Shown: positions 35,266 to 44,542, counted from the first letter of the stretch. The stretch: DNA of 64,000 nt from Acidovorax kalamii (GCF_002245625.1 NZ_NOIG01000006.1:186001-250000); one strand, 5' to 3'. Made by a program: numbers and translations. Notes: generated by a model from the letters alone, not told the origin.

Positions 35266-36291
35266 ATGCGCACTCGCTCCTCCCTCTTTGCCGCCCTGCG
35301 CCTGCTGCCCGTGCTGGGCGCCTTGGCCTGCGGGCTGACCACCGCCCAGGCGGGCACCGTCACGGCCTACACCGCGCTCGAAGAAGACGAGATCAAGGAA
35401 TACCTGGCGGCGGCCAAAAAGGACTTGCCCGATGTGGATGTGAAGGTGCTGCGCCTGTCCACCGGCGACCTGGGTGCACGCATCCTGGCCGAAGCCGCCA
35501 ACCCGCAGCACGATGTGATCTGGGGCTGGGCGCTGACCAACACGCTGGACCCACGCATCACCGCCCTGCTGGAGCCCTACAGCCCCAAAGGCAGCGACAG
35601 GCTGGCCGCCAAGGACAAGGCCGCCGATGGCAAATGGTTCACGACCACCGGCTACATGGCCGCGTTCTGCGTGAACACCGAGGTGCTCAAGGCCAAGAAG
35701 CTGCCCATGCCCACGTCGTGGAAGGACCTTACCAACCCCGTCTACAAGGGCGAGGTCGTCATGCCCAACCCGGTGTCCTCGGGCACGGGCTACCTGCAGA
35801 TTGCCGCGCTGATTCAGTCGCGTGGCAATGATGAGGGCTGGAAGCTCATCAAGGCCATGGACGGCAACGTGGCGCAGTACATCAAGTCGGGCTCGCGCCC
35901 CTGCAAGGCCGCGCGGGCGGGTGAGTTTGCGATTGGTACCTCGCTGGCGTTTGCGGCCATGCAGTCGGTGGACGAGGGCTACCCGGTCAAGATGGTGATC
36001 CCCACCGACGGTGCAGGCTATGAATTGGAAGCCTCGGGCCTGATGGCCAGCGCCAAGAACAAGGCCGATGCCAAGCGTTTTCTGGACTGGACGCTGTCGC
36101 CCGGCGCGGCGCAGCTCTACACCAAGTACAAGGAAATCGTCACCGTGCCCGGCGTGCCGCAATCCAAGGCCGCTGCGGCAGCAGGCCTGCCCGCCGACCT
36201 CTCCAAGGTGCTCTACCCCGTGGACTTTGCCAAGTCCGCCAAGGAACGCGACGCGATCCTGGGCACCTGGCAAAAGACCATCGGCCGCTGA
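35266..36291 (+). CDS. ABC transporter periplasmic binding protein (2-aminoethylphosphonate/iron type)
   Basis: 341 residues with a signal peptide (about 1-29, ending TTAQA). Type II binding-protein fold: VTAYTALEEDEIKEYLAA, DVIWGWALTNTL, TTTGYMAAFCVNTEVLKAK, PTSWKDLTNPVYKGEVVMPNP and the C-terminal ASAKNKADAKRFLDWTLS. It is closest to the putative 2-aminoethylphosphonate binders, which are related to Fe3+ binders. CTGGAGA lies before ATG 35266. It is first in an operon with ATPase, permease, DeoR regulator and eutBC, so ethanolamine or an ethanolamine-containing compound is a candidate ligand (inference). Confidence 0.88.
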   Translation: MRTRSSLFAALRLLPVLGALACGLTTAQAGTVTAYTALEEDEIKEYLAAAKKDLPDVDVKVLRLSTGDLGARILAEAANPQHDVIWGWALTNTLDPRITALLEPYSPKGSDRLAAKDKAADGKWFTTTGYMAAFCVNTEVLKAKKLPMPTSWKDLTNPVYKGEVVMPNPVSSGTGYLQIAALIQSRGNDEGWKLIKAMDGNVAQYIKSGSRPCKAARAGEFAIGTSLAFAAMQSVDEGYPVKMVIPTDGAGYELEASGLMASAKNKADAKRFLDWTLSPGAAQLYTKYKEIVTVPGVPQSKAAAAAGLPADLSKVLYPVDFAKSAKERDAILGTWQKTIGR

Positions 36292-36343
36292 GCCGCATTC
36301 CTGAACCGCTGTACTGAACCGCACTCCCCGAGGACCACACACC

Positions 36344-37351
36344 ATGTCCCTGCAGATCACCGACCTGCACAAGAGCTTTGACGGCCAGGTCGCGCTCGAA
36401 CGCATCCACCTTGCCGTGGGTGCTTCGGAGTTCGTGTGCCTGCTGGGCCCCAGCGGCTGCGGCAAGACCACGCTGCTGCGCATCATCGCTGGGCTGCTGC
36501 CTGCCGATGGCGGCCGCATCACGCTGGGCGGCCGCGACCTGGCCACGCTGCCGGCGCGCGACCGGGGCTTTGGCATCGTGTTCCAGTCGTACTCGCTGTT
36601 CCCGCACATGACGGTGGCGCAGAACGTGGGCTACGGCCTGGCCATCCGCCGCACACCGCCCGATGTGGTGCAGGCGCGCACGGCCGAGCTGCTGGACATG
36701 GTGAAGCTGGCCGACTATGGCACGCGCTACCCGGCGCAGCTGTCGGGCGGCCAGCAGCAGCGTGTGGCCATTGCGCGGGCACTGGCGGTGAACCCTTCGC
36801 TGCTGCTGCTCGACGAGCCCCTGTCGGCGCTGGACGCCCGCGTGCGCGCCGACCTGCGCCACGAACTGCGCGAGGTGCAGCGCCGCCTGGGCATTCCCAC
36901 CATCATGGTCACGCACGACCAGGAAGAAGCCCTGGCCATGGCCGACCGCATCGTCTGCATGCAGGGCGGGCGCATTGCACAGGCGGGCTCGCCGCGCGAG
37001 CTGTACCTGGCGCCGCGCACCCGCTTTGTGGCCAACTTCATGGGGCACAGCAACCTGCTGCCGCCTGCCCAGGCACGGCTGCTGCAGCCCGCGCTGGGCG
37101 ATGCGCCCGAAGGCATGGCGCCCGAATCGGCCCTGCTGTGCATCCGCCCCGAACGGCTGCAACTGCAGGCCAGCGCGCAGGGCACGGGCCGCGTCACCGG
37201 CACCACGTTCCTGGGCAGCATCCAGCGGGTGCAATTGCGCTGGAACGACCTGGACCTGCTGGCCGAATCCAGCAGCGCCAGCACCTGGGAGGCAGGCCAG
37301 AACGTAGACATCTCGGTGGGCGCACAGGACTGCGCCTGGGTGCACGCATGA
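36344..37351 (+). CDS. ABC transporter ATP-binding protein
   Basis: 335 residues. Walker A GPSGCGKTTLL, Q-loop FQSYSLFPHM, signature LSGGQQQRVAIARAL, Walker B LLLLDEPLSALD and H-loop VTHDQEEAL are complete. A C-terminal TOBE-like domain (about 270-335, LCIRPERLQLQA and TTFLGSIQRVQL) places it in the CUT1/Fe/phosphonate group. It overlaps the permease gene by ATGA. Confidence 0.94.
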   Translation: MSLQITDLHKSFDGQVALERIHLAVGASEFVCLLGPSGCGKTTLLRIIAGLLPADGGRITLGGRDLATLPARDRGFGIVFQSYSLFPHMTVAQNVGYGLAIRRTPPDVVQARTAELLDMVKLADYGTRYPAQLSGGQQQRVAIARALAVNPSLLLLDEPLSALDARVRADLRHELREVQRRLGIPTIMVTHDQEEALAMADRIVCMQGGRIAQAGSPRELYLAPRTRFVANFMGHSNLLPPAQARLLQPALGDAPEGMAPESALLCIRPERLQLQASAQGTGRVTGTTFLGSIQRVQLRWNDLDLLAESSSASTWEAGQNVDISVGAQDCAWVHA

Positions 37352-39015
37352 GCACCACTGCCTCCCCCCAACTGCCACCCATGCATGCCAGCGAGCGCTG
37401 GCTGCTGCGCGCCTGCCTGCTGCTGCCGCTTGCCGCGCTGGTGCTGTTCTTTGGCGTGCCCATGCTGGCCATTGCCTGGCGCAGCCTGGTGCAGGACACG
37501 GGTGGCATCGGCTGGGGCAATTACGCCGCGCTGCTCGACACCCCCGGCGTTTGGCGGGCCCTGGCCAACAGCCTGCTGCTGGGTGCCGTGACCACGGCCG
37601 TCACGCTGGTGCTGGCCTTTGTGGTGGCGTTTGGGCTGGAGCGCACCGGCATGCCGGGCCGCCGCTTTGTGGCCGGGGCACTGGCCCTGCCCATGCTGGC
37701 GCCCTCGCTGGTGCTGGGGCTGGGCTTGATCTTCCTGCTGGGACGCAACGGCATCGTTGGCAAGATGCTGGGTGTGCGGCCCGAGATATATGGCTTTTGG
37801 GGCCTGCTGATCGCAGACGTTCTCTATGCGCTGCCGCAGGCCGTGCTCATCGTGCGCACCGCGCTGCGCCAGGGCGATGCCCGGCAGTACGACGCGGCCG
37901 AGGTGCTGGGCGCCACGCCGTGGCGGCAGTTTTGCGACATCACGCTGCCGCAGGCCCGCTACGGCCTGCTGAGCGCGGGGTTTGTGGTGTTCACCATCAC
38001 CATCACCGACTTTGGCAACGCCGTGGTCATTGGCGGCAACTTTGCCGTGCTGGCCACCGAGATCTACAACCAGGTCAGCGGGCAGATGAAGTTTGGCATG
38101 GGCGCGGTGGTGGGCATGCTCCTGCTGGCACCTGCCGCGTTGTCGGTGTTCATCGAACGCATGGCCGCACAGCGTGCCGGGGCGGGGGCCGAATCGGCCC
38201 TGCCGCCCACACCCGCACGCAGCCCGGGGCGCGACACCGCGTTCTTCATCGCCTGCATGGGCATTGCGGGCAGCATCGTGGCCCTGGTGCTCACGGTGGT
38301 GGTGGCCAGCTTCATCCGGCTGTGGCCCTACCGGCTGGACCTCACGCTCAAGCACTACGACATCACCATTGCAGGGGGCTATGCGCCGCTGTGGACCTCC
38401 GTCTGGGTGTCGGCCCTGGCCGCCAGTGTGGGCACGGTGATGCTGTTTGTGCTGTGCTTTGGCATCCGCCGCATGCCGGGGCGGCTGGCGCAGGCGGCCA
38501 CGGCGCTGTCGGCCTTGCCGGTGGGCGTGCCCGGGCTGGTGCTGGGGCTGGCCTATGTGTTCACCTTCAACACGGCCACCTGGCCCTGGGGCATGCTGTA
38601 TGGCACGGCCATCTTGCTGGCGCTGTGCAACTACTACCACTACCACACGCAGGGCTTCATGACCATGATGACCGGCATGCGCAACGTGCCCACCACGCTG
38701 GAAGACGCCACCACCGTGCTGGGCGGCAGCACCGCCCGCGTGCTGCGCGATGTGTACCTGCCCGCGCTGCTGCCCACGCTGCTGGCGGTGCTGGTGTTCT
38801 TGTTCATGCGCTCCATGGTCACGCTGTCGGCGGTGATCTTCCTCATCACGCCCTCGCTGCCCATGGGGGCGGTGACGGTGATGCGGCTGGATGAAGCGGG
38901 GCTGACCTCGCAGGCGGCAGCGTTCTCTACCTGCATCATGGCGGTGGTGGGGTCGCTGGCGCTGCTGCTGCACGTTGGCACGCAGCGCCGAAAACCAGGT
39001 TCCAAGCCCGCCTAA
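37348..39015 (+). CDS. ABC transporter permease, two fused membrane domains
   Basis: 555 residues with about 12 membrane helices in two homologous halves (about 20-280 and 300-550). Each half has an EAA-type loop: DAAEVLGATPWRQFCDITLPQ in the first and EDATTVLGGSTARVLRDVYLP in the second, both contacts for the ATPase. Single-chain double permeases of this sort are typical of the FbpB and 2-aminoethylphosphonate groups. The regulator gene follows after 10 bases. Confidence 0.92.
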   Translation: MSTTASPQLPPMHASERWLLRACLLLPLAALVLFFGVPMLAIAWRSLVQDTGGIGWGNYAALLDTPGVWRALANSLLLGAVTTAVTLVLAFVVAFGLERTGMPGRRFVAGALALPMLAPSLVLGLGLIFLLGRNGIVGKMLGVRPEIYGFWGLLIADVLYALPQAVLIVRTALRQGDARQYDAAEVLGATPWRQFCDITLPQARYGLLSAGFVVFTITITDFGNAVVIGGNFAVLATEIYNQVSGQMKFGMGAVVGMLLLAPAALSVFIERMAAQRAGAGAESALPPTPARSPGRDTAFFIACMGIAGSIVALVLTVVVASFIRLWPYRLDLTLKHYDITIAGGYAPLWTSVWVSALAASVGTVMLFVLCFGIRRMPGRLAQAATALSALPVGVPGLVLGLAYVFTFNTATWPWGMLYGTAILLALCNYYHYHTQGFMTMMTGMRNVPTTLEDATTVLGGSTARVLRDVYLPALLPTLLAVLVFLFMRSMVTLSAVIFLITPSLPMGAVTVMRLDEAGLTSQAAAFSTCIMAVVGSLALLLHVGTQRRKPGSKPA

Positions 39016-39025
39016 CATCGCCACC

Positions 39026-39802
39026 ATGCTGCAAGAAGAACGTTTCCTCCGCATCCGCACCCTGCTGTCCACGCTCTCGCGTGTGAGCACGGAGCGCATT
39101 GCACAAGACCTGGATGTGTCGCGCGAGACCGTGCGCCGCGACATCCTGGCCCTGGAGTCGCAGGGCATTTTGCGGCGCGTGCACGGCGGCGTGGTGGCCC
39201 AGGGGCCAGAGCCCGAACCCCCGCTGGCCGTGCGCCAGGCGGTGCGCGAGCGCGAAAAACGCGCCATCGCCCGCGCCGCCCTGCAGCTGCTGCAGCCGGG
39301 GCAAACGCTGTTCATTGATGCGGGCAGCACCACCACCCTGCTGGCCGAAGCGTTGTCCAGCCTGTCGGGCCTGACCATCATCACCAACGGGCTGAACGTG
39401 GCGCTCAAGCTCGCTGCGGCCGACGCCGGGCGCAGCGCACGCAACGACGTGATCCTGCTCGGAGGCCGCACCGACCCTGCCGTACAGGCCACGCACGGCG
39501 ACACCACCGTGGCCGAAATCCACCGCTACCGCGCCGATGTGGCCCTGCTCTCGCCCGTGGGCATCAGCGTGCACAGTGGCGCCACCAGCTTTGAACACCA
39601 CGAGGCCGCCGTGGCCCGCGCCATGGCCGCGCAGGCCAAGGAGCTGATCTTGCTGGCCGACCACAGCAAGGTGGGGCAAGCCAGCCGCGTGACCTATGCC
39701 AGCCTGGTCGATGTGGGCACACTGGTCACCGACGCAGGCGCCCGCGCCCTGCCCGCCTTCTCGGCACTGCAGGCAGCGGGCTGCCACATCGTGGTGGCCT
39801 GA
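39026..39802 (+). CDS. DeoR-family transcriptional regulator
   Basis: 258 residues. The N-terminal DeoR helix-turn-helix (MLQEERFLRIRTLLSTL..., then VSTERIAQDLDVSRETVRRDILALE and RRVHGGV) is followed by the sugar-isomerase-like effector domain (FIDAGSTTTLLAEAL, TIITNGLNVALKLA, and LLADHSKVGQASRV). It lies between the transporter and eutBC on the same strand. Family members usually sense a phosphorylated metabolite; here that could come from ethanolamine or aminophosphonate metabolism, which is inference. Confidence 0.92.
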   Translation: MLQEERFLRIRTLLSTLSRVSTERIAQDLDVSRETVRRDILALESQGILRRVHGGVVAQGPEPEPPLAVRQAVREREKRAIARAALQLLQPGQTLFIDAGSTTTLLAEALSSLSGLTIITNGLNVALKLAAADAGRSARNDVILLGGRTDPAVQATHGDTTVAEIHRYRADVALLSPVGISVHSGATSFEHHEAAVARAMAAQAKELILLADHSKVGQASRVTYASLVDVGTLVTDAGARALPAFSALQAAGCHIVVA

Positions 39803-39828
39803 TCAATTCAGAAGGGGCGGAGCACACC

Positions 39829-41223
39829 ATGGCCTACCAGCACACGATTGGCGGCGAGCGCTGGCAGTTCAGCGACCTGCGCGAGGTGATGGCCAAGGCC
39901 ACACCGCTGCGCTCGGGCGATGCCCTGGCGGGCGTGGCAGCCACATCGGCGGTGGAGCGCATGGCCGCGCGCCTGTGCCTGGCCGACATCCCCCTGTCGC
40001 GTTTTCTGAGCGAGGCGCTCATCCCCTACGAAAGCGACGAGGTCACGCGCCTCATCCTCGACACCCACAACGCTGCCGCGTTCGCGCCCATCGCGCACCT
40101 CACCGTGGGCGACTTCCGCAACTGGCTGCTGGCCCACAGCACCGACAGCGCCCTGCTCGCCGCCGTGGCGCCCGGCATCACACCCGAGATGGCGGCCGCC
40201 GTGAGCAAGCTGATGCGCAACCAGGACTTGATCGCCGTGGCGCGCAAATGCCGCGTGGTCACGCGGTTTCGCAACACCATCGGCCTGCCGGGCCACCTGG
40301 CCGTGCGGCTGCAGCCCAACCACCCTACGGACGACCTGCGCGGCATTGCGGCGTCGATGATCGACGGCCTGCTGTATGGCGCGGGCGACGCGGTGATTGG
40401 CGTGAACCCCGCCACCGACAGCATCGCAGCGCTCACCGGGCTGGTGCACATGCTGGGCGATGTGATCGAGCGGCTGCAGATCCCCACGCAGTCGTGTGTG
40501 CTCACGCATGTGACCAACACGATCCAGATGGTGGAGCAAGGCGCGCCGGTGGACCTGGTGTTCCAGTCCATCGCTGGCACCGAGGCGGCCAACGCGAGCT
40601 TTGGTATTTCGCTGGCGCTGCTGAAGGAGGCGCGGGAAGCCGCCCTGTCGCTGCACCGCGGAATCCTGGGCGACAACGTGATGTATTTTGAAACTGGCCA
40701 GGGCAGTGCCTTGTCGGCCAACGCGCACCATGGCGTGGACCAGCAGACCTGCGAGGCACGCGCCTATGGCGTGGCCCGCGCGTTTGCGCCGCTGCTCACC
40801 AACACGGTGGTCGGCTTCATCGGCCCCGAGTATTTGTACGATGGCAAGCAGATCATCCGCGCGGGCCTGGAAGACCACTTCTGCGGCAAGCTGCTGGGCG
40901 TGCCGCTGGGTTGCGACGTTTGCTACACCAACCACGCCGAGGCCGACTCGGACGACATGGACACGCTGATGACGCTGCTGGGCACGGCGGGCCTGACCTT
41001 CATCATGGGCGTGCCGGGGGCGGACGACATCATGCTCAACTACCAGAGCACGTCGTTCCACGACGCGCTCTATCTGCGCGAGGTGCTGGGCCTGCAGTGC
41101 GCGCCCGAGTTTGGCGCCTGGCTGCAGCGCATGCACATCACCGATGTGGGTGGGCGGCTGCTGCCTGCCCACGATCAACATCCAGCACTGGCGCAAATGC
41201 GGCAATGGAGGTTGAGCGCATGA
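39829..41223 (+). CDS. eutB: ethanolamine ammonia-lyase large subunit
   Basis: 464 residues, the usual EutB length, forming the TIM barrel for B12-dependent conversion of ethanolamine to acetaldehyde and ammonia. Family segments: MAYQHTIGGERWQFSDLREVMAKA, LIPYESDEVTRLI, FRNTIGLPGHLAVRLQPNHPTDD, YFETGQGSALSANAHHGVDQQT, and GCDVCYTNHAEADSDDMDTL. GAAGGGGCGGAG precedes the ATG. It overlaps eutC by ATGA. No microcompartment shell genes, EutA reactivase or aldehyde dehydrogenase are in the window. Confidence 0.96.
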   Translation: MAYQHTIGGERWQFSDLREVMAKATPLRSGDALAGVAATSAVERMAARLCLADIPLSRFLSEALIPYESDEVTRLILDTHNAAAFAPIAHLTVGDFRNWLLAHSTDSALLAAVAPGITPEMAAAVSKLMRNQDLIAVARKCRVVTRFRNTIGLPGHLAVRLQPNHPTDDLRGIAASMIDGLLYGAGDAVIGVNPATDSIAALTGLVHMLGDVIERLQIPTQSCVLTHVTNTIQMVEQGAPVDLVFQSIAGTEAANASFGISLALLKEAREAALSLHRGILGDNVMYFETGQGSALSANAHHGVDQQTCEARAYGVARAFAPLLTNTVVGFIGPEYLYDGKQIIRAGLEDHFCGKLLGVPLGCDVCYTNHAEADSDDMDTLMTLLGTAGLTFIMGVPGADDIMLNYQSTSFHDALYLREVLGLQCAPEFGAWLQRMHITDVGGRLLPAHDQHPALAQMRQWRLSA

Positions 41224-42029
41224 CACACGAACCAGCGCAACGCGGCATCCCTCCCGACCCGTGGGACGACCTGCGCGCCCATACCCAGGCGCGCCTGGCC
41301 CTGGGGCGTGCGGGCGCGGCCCTGCCCACGGCCGAACTGCTGCGCTTTGGCCTGGCCCATGCGCAGGCGCGCGATGCCGTGCACATCCCGCTGGACGCCG
41401 AAGCGCTGGCCGCGCAGCTGCAGGCCCAAGGCTGCGCGACGCTCCCCGTGCACAGCGCCGCCCCCGACCGCGCCACCTACCTGTTGCGCCCCGACCTGGG
41501 CCGCCGCTTGTGCGATGCCGATGCGCAGGCGCTGCGGGCATCCTCTGCAAACGGAACCACTTCCATCGACCTGCTGCTGGTGGTGGCCGACGGCCTCTCG
41601 TCCCTGGCCGTGGCGCGGCAGGCGCCGCCGCTGATCGATGCCATCCGCCAACAGGCGCCCGCAGGCTGGCAGTTGGGCCCTGTGGTGATTGCCCAGCAGG
41701 CCCGCGTGGCGCTGGGTGACGAGGTGGGCGCGCTGCTGGGCGCCAGCCTGGTGGCGGTGCTGATCGGCGAGCGGCCGGGCCTCAGCTCGCCCGACAGCCT
41801 GGGCATCTACCTCACCTGGCACCCGCAGGTGGGGTGCCACGATGCGCAGCGCAACTGCATCTCCAACGTGCGGCCGGAAGGCCTGCCCCCCGCCGCTGCC
41901 GCTGCGCGCCTGTGGTGGCTGTGCCAGGAGGCGCGGCAGCTGGGGCTGACGGGCGTGGGGTTGAAGGACCGCAGCGATGCGGTGACGCTGGCGGCTGACC
42001 AGGGCGGTGACGCAGCGCAGCTGCGTTGA
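41220..42029 (+). CDS. eutC: ethanolamine ammonia-lyase small subunit
   Basis: 269 residues. It binds adenosylcobalamin with EutB. Landmarks: WDDLRAHTQARLALGRAGAALPT, LLRPDLGRRL, DLLLVVADGLSSLAVARQAPPL, ARVALGDEVGALLGASLVAVLIGERPGLSSPDSLGIYLTW (the B12-binding part), and CHDAQRNCISNVRPEGL. Last gene of the operon. The 115 bases to the convergent midA gene hold nothing notable. Confidence 0.95.
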   Translation: MTHEPAQRGIPPDPWDDLRAHTQARLALGRAGAALPTAELLRFGLAHAQARDAVHIPLDAEALAAQLQAQGCATLPVHSAAPDRATYLLRPDLGRRLCDADAQALRASSANGTTSIDLLLVVADGLSSLAVARQAPPLIDAIRQQAPAGWQLGPVVIAQQARVALGDEVGALLGASLVAVLIGERPGLSSPDSLGIYLTWHPQVGCHDAQRNCISNVRPEGLPPAAAAARLWWLCQEARQLGLTGVGLKDRSDAVTLAADQGGDAAQLR

Positions 42030-42144
42030 GCCCCCCCAAGGCACCGTACAAAGCAGCTCCAAACCGAGCGCCAGCCTCTGAACCCGCGCTGCAACGCCCT
42101 CCCATCTCTGCCCCAGGGCGGGACGGCAAGGCCACCAGCGCCGC

Positions 42145-43263
42145 CTACAGCCGGTGCGAGCGGTCTCCGTGGCTAAACCCCAGCGGCTCCCACGCTTCGC
42201 CCGCCCCCACGGCCAGCACCTTGAACAGCTCGCCCATCTCGTGTTCCATGATCAGTTTGGCCGCTGTCGCGCGCTCCTCCTGCGGTAGCTGCTCCATTTT
42301 TGGTAGCAACCCACAGTTGATGAGGAAATGCGCCTGCGTGGTGTAACCCAGCACGTTCAGGCCCGCCTCCTGCGCGGCCAGCGCCATGGCGGTGAAGTTG
42401 ACGTGGGCGGTGATGTCCTTGAGCCCCACCGCCACCAGCGGGTCGCCATCGGTCAGGTGGCCCTGGTGGCACATCACGGTGCCCATGTGGCGCTGGGGGT
42501 GGTAGTACTCGTCTTCGCCAAATCCATAGTCCAGCAAGAAGGCTGCACCGCGCGTGAGCCGGTCGGCCAGCATGCGCATGAAGCCTTCCCCCTGCGGGTG
42601 GATCTCGGTCAGGTAGTCCTGCGGGCCTTCGATATCGATGGGCGGGCGCAGCTCGGTGGGGCGGTCGGCCCAGGCAAAGCGGCCATCTTCGGCCACCACC
42701 ACGCCGCGCTCATGCCACACACCGCCCTGCTGGCCGCCGTGGCGGGCGAGCAGTTGCACGGGCATGGCATCGAGCACCTCGTTGCCCACCACCACGCCGC
42801 TGAATTTCTCGGGCAGTGCATCCACCCAGCGCAGCTTGTGGGCGTGGGCGACCAGCTTGGCCTGCTGGCGCGCGCGCAGGCTGCCCGACAGATCAACGAT
42901 GGTGTAGCGCTGCACCTGATCGCCCAACGCATCCAGCAACTGCAGGGCCAGCGCGCCGGAGCCCGCGCCGAACTCCCACACCTCGTCGGTCCCGGTCTGC
43001 GCCAGGGCTTCGCCCACCTGCACGGCCAGCGTCTGGCCGAATAGATCTGTCATCTCGGGTGCGGTCACAAAGTCGCTGCCCGATTCGGGCATGGCGCCGA
43101 ACTTGGTGGAATCGTTGGCGTAGTAGCCCAGGCCGGGGGTGTAGAGGGCCAGCGCCATGAAGCGGTCAAACCCCAGCCAGCCCCCTTCGGCGGCAATGGC
43201 CTGGGCGATGTGCTGGTGCAGGGCGGTCGTTAAACTGTCGGGTCTTTGGGTCACGGCCCGCAT
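42145..43263 (-). CDS. SAM-dependent methyltransferase, MidA/NDUFAF7 family
   Basis: 372 residues. N-terminal segment GWLGFDRFMALALYTPGLGYY, then the AdoMet-binding loop VWEFGAGSGALALQLLDAL, VVVGNEVLDAMPVQLL and AFLLDYGFGEDEYYHPQRHMGTVMCHQGH, all characteristic of the family (PF02636 type). The eukaryotic relative methylates an Arg in complex I; the bacterial substrate is unclear. Start 43263 (MRAVTQRPD) leaves 15 bases to the divergent SDR start. A diverged palindromic element lies at 42250-42307 within the C-terminal part. Confidence 0.88.
   Translation of the reverse strand: MRAVTQRPDSLTTALHQHIAQAIAAEGGWLGFDRFMALALYTPGLGYYANDSTKFGAMPESGSDFVTAPEMTDLFGQTLAVQVGEALAQTGTDEVWEFGAGSGALALQLLDALGDQVQRYTIVDLSGSLRARQQAKLVAHAHKLRWVDALPEKFSGVVVGNEVLDAMPVQLLARHGGQQGGVWHERGVVVAEDGRFAWADRPTELRPPIDIEGPQDYLTEIHPQGEGFMRMLADRLTRGAAFLLDYGFGEDEYYHPQRHMGTVMCHQGHLTDGDPLVAVGLKDITAHVNFTAMALAAQEAGLNVLGYTTQAHFLINCGLLPKMEQLPQEERATAAKLIMEHEMGELFKVLAVGAGEAWEPLGFSHGDRSHRL
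42250..42307 (+). repeat. dispersed palindromic element, copy inside the midA-type gene
   Basis: Reads ATCAGTTTGGCCGCTGTCGC, then GCGCTCCTCCTGCGG, and ends GTAGCTGCTCCATTTTTGGTAGC. The order TTTGGCC - CGC - CTCC - GCGG - AGCT...TAGC follows the copy at 56434. It is antisense to the gene and in a different phase from the cca, SDR and fusion copies. Similarity is weaker, so this one may be partly coincidence. Confidence 0.5.
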
Positions 43264-43278
43264 TGTCCCCCAGCTCCC

Positions 43279-44064
43279 ATGCCTCACCCCACCCATCCGC
43301 GCACCGTTCTGGTCACAGGCGCCGCCAAGCGCCTGGGCCGCAGCATTGCACTGACGCTGGCGGCAGGGGGATGGCAGGTGGCGGTGCACTACCGCTCATC
43401 GCAGCAGGATGCTATGGATACCGTAGCTGCCTGTGCCCAACTGACGGGCGGTAGCGCCCTTTTTGATGCAGATTTTGAAGACGAGACCGCCGTGCGCGCC
43501 CTGCTGCCCCGCGTGGTGGCGCACTTTGGCCGCGTGGATGCGGTGGTCAACAGCGCCTCGCTGTTCGAGCACGACAACGCCGAGACCTTCGGTTTTGCCG
43601 CACTCGAAAAACACCTGCGCAGCAACACCGCCACCCCCGTGCTGCTGGCCCAGGCGCTGCACCAGCATGTGGCCGATCGCGTGGCGGCGGGCGAGGCCGA
43701 TGCGCAGGGCGCTGTGGTCAACCTGCTGGACCAGAAGCTCTGGAACCAGAACCCCGACTTTGTGAGCTACACGCTCTCCAAGGCCGCGCTGGAGGCGGCG
43801 GGCACCATGCTGGCCCTGGCGCTGGCGCCGCGCGTGCGGGTGGTGGGCGTGGCACCCGGCCTCACGCTCACCAGCCACATGCTCAGCGACGACAAGTTTG
43901 CACAGCTGCATGCGCTCTCCCCGCTGGGCCGCTCGTCCACCGCCGAGGACGTCGCCGCCACCGTGAAGTTCGCGCTGGAGAACCGGTCGATCACCGGCAC
44001 CACGCTGCTGGTGGATGGTGGCCAGCACCTGATGAAGTTTGACCGCGATTTTTCGCTGATGTGA
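43279..44064 (+). CDS. short-chain dehydrogenase, pteridine-reductase/FolM-like
   Basis: 261 residues. The TGAAKRLGRSIAL glycine motif has the TGxxKRxG form of pteridine reductases, followed by HYRSS (NADPH preference), VNSASLFEHD and the catalytic VSYTLSKAALEAAG (Tyr-x3-Lys). C-terminal GTTLLVDGGQHL is standard. The next gene is folB (58 bases on), so a role in reducing dihydrofolate or dihydromonapterin is likely. Residues about 45-68 (AMDTVAACAQLTGGSALFDADF) coincide with an element copy. Confidence 0.88.
   Translation: MPHPTHPRTVLVTGAAKRLGRSIALTLAAGGWQVAVHYRSSQQDAMDTVAACAQLTGGSALFDADFEDETAVRALLPRVVAHFGRVDAVVNSASLFEHDNAETFGFAALEKHLRSNTATPVLLAQALHQHVADRVAAGEADAQGAVVNLLDQKLWNQNPDFVSYTLSKAALEAAGTMLALALAPRVRVVGVAPGLTLTSHMLSDDKFAQLHALSPLGRSSTAEDVAATVKFALENRSITGTTLLVDGGQHLMKFDRDFSLM
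43411..43480 (-). repeat. dispersed palindromic element inside the folate SDR gene
   Basis: Reverse complement: TTCAAAATCTGCATCAAAAA, then GGGCGCTACCGCCCGTCAG, GGGCACAGGCAGCTAC and GGTATCCATAGC. Compared with the rbsA copy, both share CTACCGCCCG and the GCAGCTA...ATAGC core. Sense reading is ACC GTA GCT GCC TGT ... CTT TTT GAT, in phase with the cca and fusion-gene copies. Confidence 0.8.
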
Positions 44065-44122
44065 GCGCCCGCACACACGCATATATATACAAACAGGCCC
44101 ACCCAAGCCAGGACCTCTTTCC

Positions 44123-44494
44123 ATGACCCACGCTGTTGGCACCCAGATCCTCACGCTCACCGGACTGCGCTTTGACGCCAACCTGGGCATCCTCGACCAC
44201 GAAAAGACCGACCCGCAGCCCATCCAGGTGGATGCCGAACTGAGCCTGGGCGTGCAACCGCTGGCCCCGCGCGACGACGACATCGGCCATGTGCTGGACT
44301 ACCGGCGTGTGCGCCAGATCATCATCGACGAGTGCACGGCCGAGCATGTGAACCTGCTGGAGAGCCTGATCGGCAAGCTGGCCAACCGCCTGATGCAGCT
44401 GCCCGGCGTGCTGGGCGTGCGGGTGAAGATCGCCAAGCTGGAGATTTTTGACGACTGCGAAGTGGCGATCCGCATGGAAACCGGGCAGTGGTAA
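44123..44494 (+). CDS. folB: dihydroneopterin aldolase
   Basis: 123 residues of the FolB/FolX tunnelling fold, splitting dihydroneopterin to hydroxymethyl-dihydropterin and glycolaldehyde in folate synthesis. It shows ILTLTGLRFDANLGILDHEK, VLDYRRVRQIIIDECTAEHVNLLESLIGKLANRL with the pterin-anchoring Glu, and the C-terminal VRVKIAKLEIFDDCEVAIRM. An AGGA lies 9 bases before the ATG. It follows the pteridine-reductase-like SDR, so the two make a pterin pair. Confidence 0.93.
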   Translation: MTHAVGTQILTLTGLRFDANLGILDHEKTDPQPIQVDAELSLGVQPLAPRDDDIGHVLDYRRVRQIIIDECTAEHVNLLESLIGKLANRLMQLPGVLGVRVKIAKLEIFDDCEVAIRMETGQW

Positions 44495-44542
44495 GCCCCC
44501 CTGCCCCTGCCGCCCGAACGGCGGGAATGAGACAATCGGGGG

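Noticed and set aside
36727-39507. A 926-codon open frame on the minus strand
   Set aside because: It is antisense to the ATPase, the double permease and the DeoR gene, which have clear family motifs. Long antisense frames are common in GC-rich DNA; the translation is His/Gln/Arg-rich without any motif.
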